Shown: positions 7,665 to 14,724 of the stretch, in pieces
Position numbering within the stretch: position 1 is the first letter of the stretch
Layout of the letters: every line of letters starts with the position of its first letter
NCBI GenBank assembly: GCA_041569895.1
Contig: JBFFXF010000072.1
Span: forward strand, 1-29,391
Reading direction: 5' to 3'
Length of the DNA: 29,391 nt
DNA from: JBFFXF01 sp041569895
GTDB lineage: Bacteria; Planctomycetota; UBA8108; JACQVS01
Program-made: the position numbers and the translations under genes
The notes under the pieces: generated by a model
What the model was told of the DNA's origin: nothing
Seen by the model: the letters and a program-made list of their open reading frames with translations, nothing else
Database searches by the model: none

Positions 7665-9926
7665 TCAGTTGGCCACGAACTCGAGGATCCGCACCGCGTG
7701 GCCCCGGCTCGCCGTGTTGCTCCGCACCGCGACGCGCAGCGACAGGGTGTGGCGTCCGGGGGGAAGATCGCCGTCGAAGACCACCGTCCTCGGATAGTGG
7801 AGCCCCCGGCTGAAGCGGTGGTAGAGGTCGACGGCCTTCCACGCGCCACCGTCGATCGAGGCCTCGACGGTGCCCGCGTCCGGACCGGCGAGCACGTAGG
7901 CGCCGACCGCCGTGCCCTCGAACTCGAGCGTCAACGACGCGCCGGCCTCCGTCGCGCAGAGGAGCGTCTCCTTCGCGAAGCGCGCGCGACAGTGCCCCGG
8001 GAGGCTCTTCCATTCCGGCGTGTGAAGCGACCAGCCGGGCCCGCGCGTCGCCTCGGACGGATCGACGAAGCGCCCGCGGAAGTAGCTGCGCCGGTCGATC
8101 GGCTCCGGCAGGGCATGCGGGGCCGGCTCGCCCGGGCTCGCGGTCCAGGCGCGAGTCAGGAGACCGTCGACGAGACCGGCGCAGATGGCGTTCCCCGCCG
8201 GCGCCGGATGCGTGCCACCGAACTCCTTCCAGGTCAGCTCGCCGGCGTTGATGAGATGCGCGACCTCGCCGGCGAGGTCGACCGTCGGGATCCCGTAGCG
8301 CTCCACGACCTGCTGGTGACTCGCGATCGACGGAGGAACCCTGCCGGCGCGGAGGGTCTCGAGCATGCGGGGATTGACGAAATAGGTGACGACGATGTCG
8401 GCGCGCGGATTGTGAAGGCGAGTCCGCCGGACGATGCCCTCGAGCCCGCGGACACACTCGCGCGGGGCGTGCGCGGCGTCCTGGTCGTCGTTGACCGCGA
8501 ACTCGACGAAGAGGAGATCCACCGGACCGTGCGCCAGCACGTGCTCCTCGAGCCGGAAGGCGCCGGTCGTCGAGCACGTCGATGCGATGCCCGCGTCCGT
8601 GAACGTGAACTCGGTGTCCGGGAAACGGCTGCGGAGGATGTCACAGACCATCGGTCGATAGCCGTCCATCTCCGTGATCGAGCCGCCGATGAAGGCCACG
8701 TGGCCGCGCTTCTCGTTCACGAACCTCGCGCGCGAGTTCGCGAGACCGCCGCGCAGGTGAACGCTGGCCAGCGGATCGCGAGCGGGCTGCACTGCCTCCG
8801 GATCGAACGCCGCCGCCCAGTGACGCGTCCGGTCGAGGTAGTAGAAGGGCGACCGCGGCCGGTAGTCCTCGTAGGTGAAGTCCGCGACTCTCTTCGGCGC
8901 CGCCGGCTCGATCTGCGTGCCCTCGTGCCACTCGTTGAACGAGGTGACGCCGATGATCTGCGGCTTCACGTCGATCGCCGCCCGGAACATCTCGTCGTGG
9001 TAGGCGCCGTCGCGCCGCGCGCGCGTGTTGCGGCCGTTCCACGGGCGGATGCGCGTATCGATGTAGCCGGGAGCGACACAGGGGATGAATATCTTGGCGT
9101 GCTCCCTTGCCCAGCGGGCCAGTCGCGTCCAGTTCGCCGGCGTCGACCCGTAGGTGAAGCCCTCGGTGGCGAAGTACGTGTAGAAGCCGTCGAAGTGCCC
9201 GCGGAGCATGAAGTCCTCCTCGTGCTCCTTGACCCACAGCCCGATGACGACGGCGTCGTGCGCCGTGCCACGGATCGTCCGGGCGCCGTCGGGCGCGAGG
9301 ATCGCCGCCCACTCGGCGGCCTCCGTGAGGTACGAGTCGTAGACGTAGAAGAGCGGGCGCCCGTCACGCCCGGGATACCGGAAGAGAGCGGGGGACGCCC
9401 CGAAGCGCTCGATGAGCGACACGATCCCCTGCCGCGTGGCCGCCGCGTCGCGACGTTTGCCGGCGAGGTGCGGCTCGATGTGAAAGCTGATCCCGATGCC
9501 GTGCTTCTCGGCAGCGCGAAAGACAGCGGGCAGCGCGCGGTCGGTGAACGAGCCATCGCCCCACCACGAGACGCTGATTACGCCGACGCCCGCGCGCCGC
9601 AGCCAGCGCATGTGGCGCTCCAGGTCCGCCGCGTTCGTCGAGCTCGAGCAGCCCATCAGCGGGTAGAAGTTGGCGCCGATGTCGTCCCCCCCCGGAAACT
9701 GCCTCGGCGGGCCGCGTCGCACCGCGACCGCGTGGTTCCAGTGCGAGTACCCCCCATCGTGCTCCGGGTTCCCGTACCACGGGTAGTAGAAGGCGTGCAC
9801 CCTCTGGCTGGTCGACGGCGTGTCGTCGCCGAGGACGGTGGCGGACGCGAGGGCCGCCGCGAGCGCGACGAGCGGCAGCGAGACGTGAGGGGGCCGCGGC
9901 AGCAGCGCGACCCGGGATATGTTCAT
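7665..9926 (-). CDS. Secreted GH99-type glycosidase fused to an SGNH hydrolase and a beta-sandwich domain
   Basis: A 753-residue exported protein from ATG 9926, with a signal peptide (hydrophobic LPLVALAAALASATVLG). Residues 42-345 match GH99, the endo-alpha-1,2-mannosidase/mannanase family: HAFYYPWYGNPEHDGGYSHW, SVSWWG, GFYTYF and the catalytic-region motif FNEWHEGTQIEP with E332 and E335. Residues 408-590 form an SGNH/GDSL-like hydrolase: GGSIT (S416), AGI, EFAVND (N479) and FGGTHPAPAGN (H573). The Asp usually three residues before this His is Gly570. Residues 610-753 look like a jelly-roll accessory domain. The combination suggests an enzyme that removes esters from an alpha-mannan-like glycan and cleaves it outside the cytoplasm; the substrate is inferred. 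No Shine-Dalgarno precedes ATG 9926, and translation may depend on the small upstream frame at 9937-10017. Confidence 0.8.
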   Translation of the reverse strand: MNISRVALLPRPPHVSLPLVALAAALASATVLGDDTPSTSQRVHAFYYPWYGNPEHDGGYSHWNHAVAVRRGPPRQFPGGDDIGANFYPLMGCSSSTNAADLERHMRWLRRAGVGVISVSWWGDGSFTDRALPAVFRAAEKHGIGISFHIEPHLAGKRRDAAATRQGIVSLIERFGASPALFRYPGRDGRPLFYVYDSYLTEAAEWAAILAPDGARTIRGTAHDAVVIGLWVKEHEEDFMLRGHFDGFYTYFATEGFTYGSTPANWTRLARWAREHAKIFIPCVAPGYIDTRIRPWNGRNTRARRDGAYHDEMFRAAIDVKPQIIGVTSFNEWHEGTQIEPAAPKRVADFTYEDYRPRSPFYYLDRTRHWAAAFDPEAVQPARDPLASVHLRGGLANSRARFVNEKRGHVAFIGGSITEMDGYRPMVCDILRSRFPDTEFTFTDAGIASTCSTTGAFRLEEHVLAHGPVDLLFVEFAVNDDQDAAHAPRECVRGLEGIVRRTRLHNPRADIVVTYFVNPRMLETLRAGRVPPSIASHQQVVERYGIPTVDLAGEVAHLINAGELTWKEFGGTHPAPAGNAICAGLVDGLLTRAWTASPGEPAPHALPEPIDRRSYFRGRFVDPSEATRGPGWSLHTPEWKSLPGHCRARFAKETLLCATEAGASLTLEFEGTAVGAYVLAGPDAGTVEASIDGGAWKAVDLYHRFSRGLHYPRTVVFDGDLPPGRHTLSLRVAVRSNTASRGHAVRILEFVAN

Positions 9927-9936
9927 CGGATCGCGG

Positions 9937-10017
9937 TCAGTTCTCGAGTGTGGGCTCGATCCAGATCCCCTGACCGAACGCCGCAACCGACGGCGCGCCG
10001 GCGAGTGGTCGTCGCAT
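9937..10017 (-). CDS. Possible 26-residue leader peptide upstream of the GH99 gene
   Basis: ATG 10017 is preceded at 7 bases by a near-perfect Shine-Dalgarno, GGAGGGAG (plus-strand 10025-10032). The frame runs 26 codons (MRRPLAGAPS... ending PTLEN) and stops 10 bases before ATG 9926 of the glycosidase, which has no ribosome site of its own. The layout fits a translated leader feeding ribosomes to the downstream start. It could instead be the remnant of a longer N terminus lost by frameshift. The peptide resembles nothing I know. Confidence 0.4.
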   Translation of the reverse strand: MRRPLAGAPSVAAFGQGIWIEPTLEN

Positions 10018-10102
10018 CAGCAATCTCCCTCCAAGAAATGCATTGATCCCGCGGCTGCGCGCTCGCGCTGTCGGGCAAACTGCGGATCAGACGGCGTTTC
10101 GA

Positions 10103-12688
10103 TCAGTCCGCGCACGCGCTCGCCGAGCACCCCAGAGTCCTCCGCGCCACGTCGCCGCACGCGCTCGAGGGAGACGGCAGCGGGCTTCCGCCGCGGAAGA
10201 GCGTGTCGAGCAATCGCACGGCATCGGTGACCTCGAGGCGGTCGTCGGCGTTGGCGTCGCCGGCGGCCTCGCAGCACGGCTGCCTGCCGTTGATGAAGAG
10301 ATGCGCCAGCACGACGATGGCGTCGGTGATGTCGACGCCCCCATCGCAGTTCGAGTCGCCGCGGCGGAAGCGCAGCTCGGGTGGGCGCGGCTGATCGCTG
10401 ACCCGCGCGATCACCTCGACCTCCGAGAGCACCGACACGGGAAAGCCGGGCGGCATGGCGCCCGGCTCAAGCAACGTGAACTGCAGCACCATGCGATCGA
10501 AGGCGGATTGCTCGTCGAGCTCGACGACGACCGGGGTGCCGGGGTCCGGCACCCGACGCGGCGGTGCGACCTGGCGGCGCGGACCGGCCCCGAGGGAGGT
10601 CTCGATCCGCATATCGAAGAGGTCCGACACCGGCATCGGCATGAACTCCGGCGACGGTTCCGCGCCGTGGACCGACACCGAGCGCGCCTGGATCGGGACG
10701 CCCCACTCGAGCTCGAGTCGGAGCTCGTCGTCGAGACTGGTCATCCAGTGCGAGACCGGGTCGGTGCGCCGATCGACGACGCGCTCGGGCCCGAAGAAGG
10801 TCCCGAGCTCCTCGAAGAGCTCGCGCGGAAACTCCGGCGACTCGCGACGCGGACTGCCGCTCACCTTCGCCGAGGCCGCGAGGTTGGTCCATGCCGCCTC
10901 GGCGGCTTCGGGGACCGCGAGCATCGAGTGACCGGCGTGGCACCCGACGCAGCGCGAGACCTCGCCGGCGCGACCGAAGTTCATGCCGCCGACATGGTAT
11001 ATCTGGCCGTCGCGCCCGCGGGCGATCTCACCGTCGGGTCGCCGGAGCACCTCGAAGAGCGGCACACCGGCGGGCAGGTCGACCTCGACGCGGCCGCTCG
11101 GTCCCACGCGCTCGGCGTGCAGCAGCACCGGCGGGTCGACCGCGGTGAGGCTCTCGCCCGGGGGCGCCATCCAGAACTCGATGGTCAGGTCCTCGCCGAC
11201 CGGCGGGGCGAGCGGCAGCGGGACGTCGAGCGGCGCGTTGACGTGCAGGTTCTCGACGAGGAACGTGAACGATCCGCCGAGACGGTGCGCCTCCTCCGCG
11301 GTACGAGGGGATACCTCGACCGGCTCGCGCCCGGCGCGGTCCGGGACCACGGGCGGGACCGGGCGCCGGAAAACGGGTACGGCGTCGAGCTCGTCACTTC
11401 CGGGACGCGACACGAGCGGCTCGAGGTTGCCGTTTCGGATCTCCAGCAGGTAGAGGTCGTGGTCTTCCGGGAGGCTTCGCCGGGCGGCGACGAGCATCCA
11501 CGACTGCGACACGGGCGCCGCGCTCGCGTAGAGCGTGCGGTTCGGGGGACGCCCCGGGTCGGCGTCGTCGGCCCGCTCGGGATCCTGGAGCTGCTCGATC
11601 TCGGCGAGCTCCGAGAAGTCCTGCGGGCCATCGATCGGACGCGGACGCGATGGGCCCCGCTCGAACATGCGCACGCCGTTCGGCCCGGGGAGGCCGATCA
11701 CCGGCGTCTGCGGGATGAAGAGCGCCACAATCGCACCGGAGGGATAGAACACCGGCCGGTACGCCTGCGTCTGAGCGCGGTCGAGGTGAAATCCGCTGAG
11801 CATCTTCATGTCGCCGCCGTCGGGACGGATGCTCGCGAGGAACCAGCTGTTGACGCCGGGAAACTCCTCCTCCGCAACGCCGGTGAGCACGTCCTCGCCG
11901 AACTCCGTGAAGGGGCCACCACCGCCACCGTACTCCGGCGATCCGGGAGGGATGGCGCCCGTGTTGGCGCCGTCGGCATCGAGGATCGTCCCGGCCGACG
12001 TCCGCCACCACCGCGAATAGACTATGTGGCCGGTCGTCGGATCGACCGCCGGTGTGTCACCGCCGAATCGCTCCGTCGTGATGCGCCGCGGATCGCTCCC
12101 GTCCGCGGCGACGACGTAGAGGTTCGTCGTCCGCGAGCGTCCGTCGGGCGCGACCCCCGGGTACCGGGTCGACACGAAGCAGATGCGACCATCGGGCAGG
12201 TAGCACGGGTCGAGATCATCGTGACGCTCGAGCAGCGCCGCGGCCTCGCCGTGGCGCGCGAGGTCCACACGACGCTTCCCGCGCGTGATCTGCCGCAGGT
12301 CGGCGCCGTCGATGCCGATCTCGAAGATGCGCCACGCACCTTCCGCCTCCGAGAAGCCCGCGAACACGACGCGCGTCGCGTCCCACGAGACGTCGGGATC
12401 GGCGACGTCGACCGGCGAGCTCCGCGGCGCGTCGGGAGCGCTCGCATCGACGAGCACACGCTCGGCGCCGCTCTCGTCTCGAAAGATCAGCGAGCCGCGA
12501 GTCGCTCTCACGGCGACCGTGTCGATAGCCTTCGTCCGAGCGTCCGCGTCGAAGACACGCGAGACGTAGACGATCGGCGGTGCCGCCACACCCAGCGGCT
12601 GTGCCGCGACGGCCGTGACGGAGGCGAGGATCGCGAGCCCGGTCACCGCGAAACCGGCGAGGCGGCGGGCGGTGTTCGGTGAGGTCAT
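10103..12688 (-). CDS. Secreted beta-propeller protein with one heme-c site and a dockerin (HzsA-related type)
   Basis: An 861-residue exported protein with a signal peptide ending near AVAAQ. Residues 35-420 contain WD40/TolB-like propeller blades (WDATRVVFAGFSEAEGAWRI, GADLRQITRG, YLPDGRICFVSTRYPG, NLYVVAADGSDPRRIT). This blade style is seen in planctomycete proteins annotated as hydrazine-synthase-alpha-related. C580-V-G-C583-H584 is a single CxxCH heme-c attachment site. Residues 785-850 are a type I dockerin with two Ca-binding loops (RRGDSNCDGGVDITDA; DANADDRLEVTDA), ending in the Cys-containing tail shared with the other dockerin proteins here. The substrate is unknown, and hydrazine synthesis itself is not implied. 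Start: AAGGGG lies 6 bases before ATG 12688. A good promoter lies at 12754-12782. Confidence 0.75.
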   Translation of the reverse strand: MTSPNTARRLAGFAVTGLAILASVTAVAAQPLGVAAPPIVYVSRVFDADARTKAIDTVAVRATRGSLIFRDESGAERVLVDASAPDAPRSSPVDVADPDVSWDATRVVFAGFSEAEGAWRIFEIGIDGADLRQITRGKRRVDLARHGEAAALLERHDDLDPCYLPDGRICFVSTRYPGVAPDGRSRTTNLYVVAADGSDPRRITTERFGGDTPAVDPTTGHIVYSRWWRTSAGTILDADGANTGAIPPGSPEYGGGGGPFTEFGEDVLTGVAEEEFPGVNSWFLASIRPDGGDMKMLSGFHLDRAQTQAYRPVFYPSGAIVALFIPQTPVIGLPGPNGVRMFERGPSRPRPIDGPQDFSELAEIEQLQDPERADDADPGRPPNRTLYASAAPVSQSWMLVAARRSLPEDHDLYLLEIRNGNLEPLVSRPGSDELDAVPVFRRPVPPVVPDRAGREPVEVSPRTAEEAHRLGGSFTFLVENLHVNAPLDVPLPLAPPVGEDLTIEFWMAPPGESLTAVDPPVLLHAERVGPSGRVEVDLPAGVPLFEVLRRPDGEIARGRDGQIYHVGGMNFGRAGEVSRCVGCHAGHSMLAVPEAAEAAWTNLAASAKVSGSPRRESPEFPRELFEELGTFFGPERVVDRRTDPVSHWMTSLDDELRLELEWGVPIQARSVSVHGAEPSPEFMPMPVSDLFDMRIETSLGAGPRRQVAPPRRVPDPGTPVVVELDEQSAFDRMVLQFTLLEPGAMPPGFPVSVLSEVEVIARVSDQPRPPELRFRRGDSNCDGGVDITDAIVVLAHLFINGRQPCCEAAGDANADDRLEVTDAVRLLDTLFRGGSPLPSPSSACGDVARRTLGCSASACAD

Positions 12689-12753
12689 GAGGCGCCCCTT
12701 TCTTCCCTGAAATCGCAGACGAGTCTTCTCGAATCGATCTCGAACCGCTGCCG

Positions 12754-12782
12754 AGTCTAAGCGGCCGCGGCGGTCCAGGCAA
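12754..12782 (-). promoter_or_regulatory. Sigma-70-type promoter for the heme/dockerin gene
   Basis: Reading the minus strand, TTGCCT (12782-12777) is separated by 17 bases from TAGACT (12759-12754). Transcription would begin about 60 bases before ATG 12688. It lies back to back with the divergent promoter at 12801-12829. Confidence 0.6.
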
Positions 12783-12800
12783 GTTTTGCAGGCGATCGCT

Positions 12801-12829
12801 TTGCAAGACGCCCGCCGGCGCGCTACCCT
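12801..12829 (+). promoter_or_regulatory. Promoter giving a near-leaderless mRNA for the EEP gene
   Basis: TTGCAA (12801-12806), a 17-base spacer, then TACCCT (12824-12829). The expected start of transcription, about 12836, is only about three bases before ATG 12839. No Shine-Dalgarno is visible. Confidence 0.55.
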
Positions 12830-12838
12830 CTCGGCTTC

Positions 12839-13696
12839 ATGCGACGGATCCGCATCACGACCTGGAACACGGGCGGCGGTTTCGATCCCCCCGACGCCGC
12901 GACCGGCTGGTCACGCGGCACGCGACGCGTGGAGGCGCTGCGGCGGGCCGTCGACCGCCTCCAGGCCGAGGTGATCGCGCTCCAGGAGATCGAGAGCGAC
13001 CGCGCGCTCGACGAGCTCAACGCGAGTCTCGAGCGCCCGTATCCCTTCGTGCGATTCGCGCGCGGCAACTCGTACCTCGACCTCCACCAGGGCTTCCTGA
13101 GCCGCTTCGAGGTCGAGTGCACGTCGTTCCGTGACACCACGCTCACGGCCGCCGACGGCTCGCCGCTCGTCGATTACGCGAGCCCCGAGGACGCCGAGCG
13201 CCAGAAGCCCACCCCGGTGCGCTTCCAGCGCGACGTCGTGCTCGCCGACGTCCGCGTGCCGGGCAACGGCGTGATCTCGATCTTCAACGTCCACCTGAAG
13301 TCACAGCGGCCGAGCCCCTGGCGCCTCCTCGACGACGCCACGGTGCGCGAGGCCGAGTCCCGCGCCCTCGTCGACATCGTCAGGCGACACGGGAGCGACG
13401 TCGATCCGGAGCACCCGGTGATCGTCGTCGGCGATCTGAACGCGAAGCCCGACGACGAGTCGATCCGACCGATCCTCGACGGACTGCGCTTCTACGACGT
13501 GCTCGAGCGCGAGTGGATCGCGCTCTCGCGAGCGCCGGACCACACGCACAGAGGCCGCCAGCGGGCGCGCATCGACTACGTCCTGCTGTCGCCCGCCGCC
13601 CGCCGACGCTACCGCCCGGACTCGGTGCGAGTCCACGCGAGCGTCGACACCAGGGCGGCCTCGGATCACTTTCCGGTCTCGATAGATTTGAGATGA
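12839..13696 (+). CDS. Endonuclease/exonuclease/phosphatase (EEP) family hydrolase
   Basis: A 285-residue protein of the EEP (DNase I-like) superfamily, Mg-dependent phosphodiesterases and phosphatases. All catalytic blocks are present in order: TTWNTGG at 7-13, IALQEIES (metal-binding Glu), FNVHLKS, VVGDLNAKPDDE, ARIDYVLLS and the C-terminal ASDHFPVSIDL with the general-base His. No signal peptide is visible, so it is probably cytoplasmic. The family acts on DNA, RNA, inositol phosphates or lipids, and nothing here decides among these. ATG 12839 is placed directly after a TTGCAA-17-TACCCT promoter, suggesting a leaderless transcript. The gene stands alone, transcribed away from the heme/dockerin gene, and its end runs into the repeat region beginning at 13704. 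Confidence 0.85.
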   Translation: MRRIRITTWNTGGGFDPPDAATGWSRGTRRVEALRRAVDRLQAEVIALQEIESDRALDELNASLERPYPFVRFARGNSYLDLHQGFLSRFEVECTSFRDTTLTAADGSPLVDYASPEDAERQKPTPVRFQRDVVLADVRVPGNGVISIFNVHLKSQRPSPWRLLDDATVREAESRALVDIVRRHGSDVDPEHPVIVVGDLNAKPDDESIRPILDGLRFYDVLEREWIALSRAPDHTHRGRQRARIDYVLLSPAARRRYRPDSVRVHASVDTRAASDHFPVSIDLR

Positions 13697-13703
13697 AAGC
13701 GCG

Positions 13704-13734
13704 GACGACGGTCGACGAGGACGGGAACGCAGAT
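13704..13734 (+). repeat. 31-base direct repeat, first copy
   Basis: Identical over 31 bases to 13830-13860, 126 bases away. It starts GACGACGGTCGACGAGG and ends AACGCAGAT, running directly into the CGCAGATT module in both places. It begins eight bases after the stop codon of the EEP gene. Confidence 0.85.
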
Positions 13735-13784
13735 TGCGCAGATTGACGATGAGGTTCGCGGATGACGCAGATCCACGAGCGGAG

Positions 13785-13812
13785 CTCGTCCTCGTCCTCG
13801 TCCTCGTCCTCG
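13785..13812 (+). repeat. Left arm of a 28-base inverted repeat (CTCGTC hexamers)
   Basis: CTCGTC-type hexamer array that is exactly the reverse complement of 14134-14161, enclosing 321 bases. Because both arms are tandem hexamers they could pair in several registers. Confidence 0.75.
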
Positions 13813-13829
13813 AACATATTGATAACGCC

Positions 13830-13860
13830 GACGACGGTCGACGAGGACGGGAACGCAGAT
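13830..13860 (+). repeat. 31-base direct repeat, second copy
   Basis: Second exact copy of the unit at 13704-13734. It is followed by GACGCAGATTACGCAGATT, a longer run of the same short repeat than follows the first copy. Confidence 0.85.
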
Positions 13861-14132
13861 GACGCAGATTACGCAGATTGACGCAGATTGAGGAGATGTC
13901 GAGTTCCGAGTCGGAGTCGGAATCGGTGTCGGAGTCGGTGTCGGAATCGGAGTCGGAGTCGGAATCGGTATCGGAATCGGTGTCGGTCATCGGTGTCGGA
14001 CCTCCGTCTCTGTCCTGTCCCGGTCCTCCGTCTCGGTCTCGGCCTCGCACTCCGCCCGCCCGGCCCCGACGTCCGGGAACGGGAACGGGAACGGGCACGG
14101 GGACGGGAACGGGAACGGGAACGGGAACGGGA

Positions 14133-14164
<32 letters not shown>

Positions 14165-14307
14165 CACGCGCACCGGCTGCCCGTTCGGCGGCACGCGATG
14201 TACCCCGCTCCACACCACGATTCTCGTGCGTTCGTCTATCTTTCCGTGCGCACGTCTCTTGCGACCGTGAGGCTGCCGTGGCACGCGGTTCGCACTGAAA
14301 ACACAGC

Positions 14308-14724
14308 ATGAACGCCATCGCCGATCTCAATCTTCTCTGCGGGTGGGCCGGGATCGTCGCCGGCATGGTCGCCGGCGCGACCCACGGGCTGTTCTTTCAC
14401 CGCGCCGACTGGCTGGGCGGGTACGCGTCCTGGGCCCGCCGGTTGACGCGGCTGGGACACATCAGCTTCTTCGGCCTGGCGTTCGTCAACCTCGCGTTCG
14501 TGCTCACGGTGTGGCTCGTCGCCGACCCGGGCACCGGCGCCGGGCCGGGGATCCTTCGCGCGGCGTCGTGGTGCCTCGTCGTCGGGGCCGTGACGATGCC
14601 GACCGTGTGCTACCTCGCCGCCTGGCGGAAGCCGATCCGGCACGCGTTCTTCGTGCCGGTCGGCAGTCTCGTCGCCGGCGCGGGGTGTGTCCTCGCGTTC
14701 CTGATCGAGAGAGGCCTGTCATGA
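14308..14724 (+). CDS. Four-helix integral membrane protein of unknown function
   Basis: A 138-residue protein with about four transmembrane helices: near 8-28 (LLCGWAGIVAGMVAGATHGL), 50-72 (HISFFGLAFVNLAFVLTVWLV), 84-103 (AASWCLVVGAVTMPTVCYLA) and 112-134 (FFVPVGSLVAGAGCVLAFLI). Between the first two lies a basic/aromatic loop, HRADWLGGYASWARRLTRLGH. The two loop His and the Trp/Arg cluster could bind a cofactor or ion, but I do not recognise the family. No good ribosome site is seen before ATG 14308. Its stop overlaps the radical SAM start (ATGA at 14721-14724), so the two are coupled and may act in the same membrane-related modification. Confidence 0.75.
   Translation: MNAIADLNLLCGWAGIVAGMVAGATHGLFFHRADWLGGYASWARRLTRLGHISFFGLAFVNLAFVLTVWLVADPGTGAGPGILRAASWCLVVGAVTMPTVCYLAAWRKPIRHAFFVPVGSLVAGAGCVLAFLIERGLS

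Noticed and set aside
7533..12682. Long plus-strand frames 7533-10046 and 10043-12682 opposite the GH99 and heme/dockerin genes
   Set aside because: Compositionally biased shadow translations with no recognisable family; the minus-strand products carry catalytic and heme motifs.
10103..12688. Calling the heme propeller protein a true hydrazine synthase subunit
   Set aside because: Only one CxxCH is present and none of the partner subunits is nearby; resemblance is limited to the propeller style.
14343..14720. Upstream in-frame extension of the radical SAM gene
   Set aside because: The extra residues are an Arg-rich shadow of the membrane protein; ATG 14721 has a ribosome site and couples to the preceding stop.
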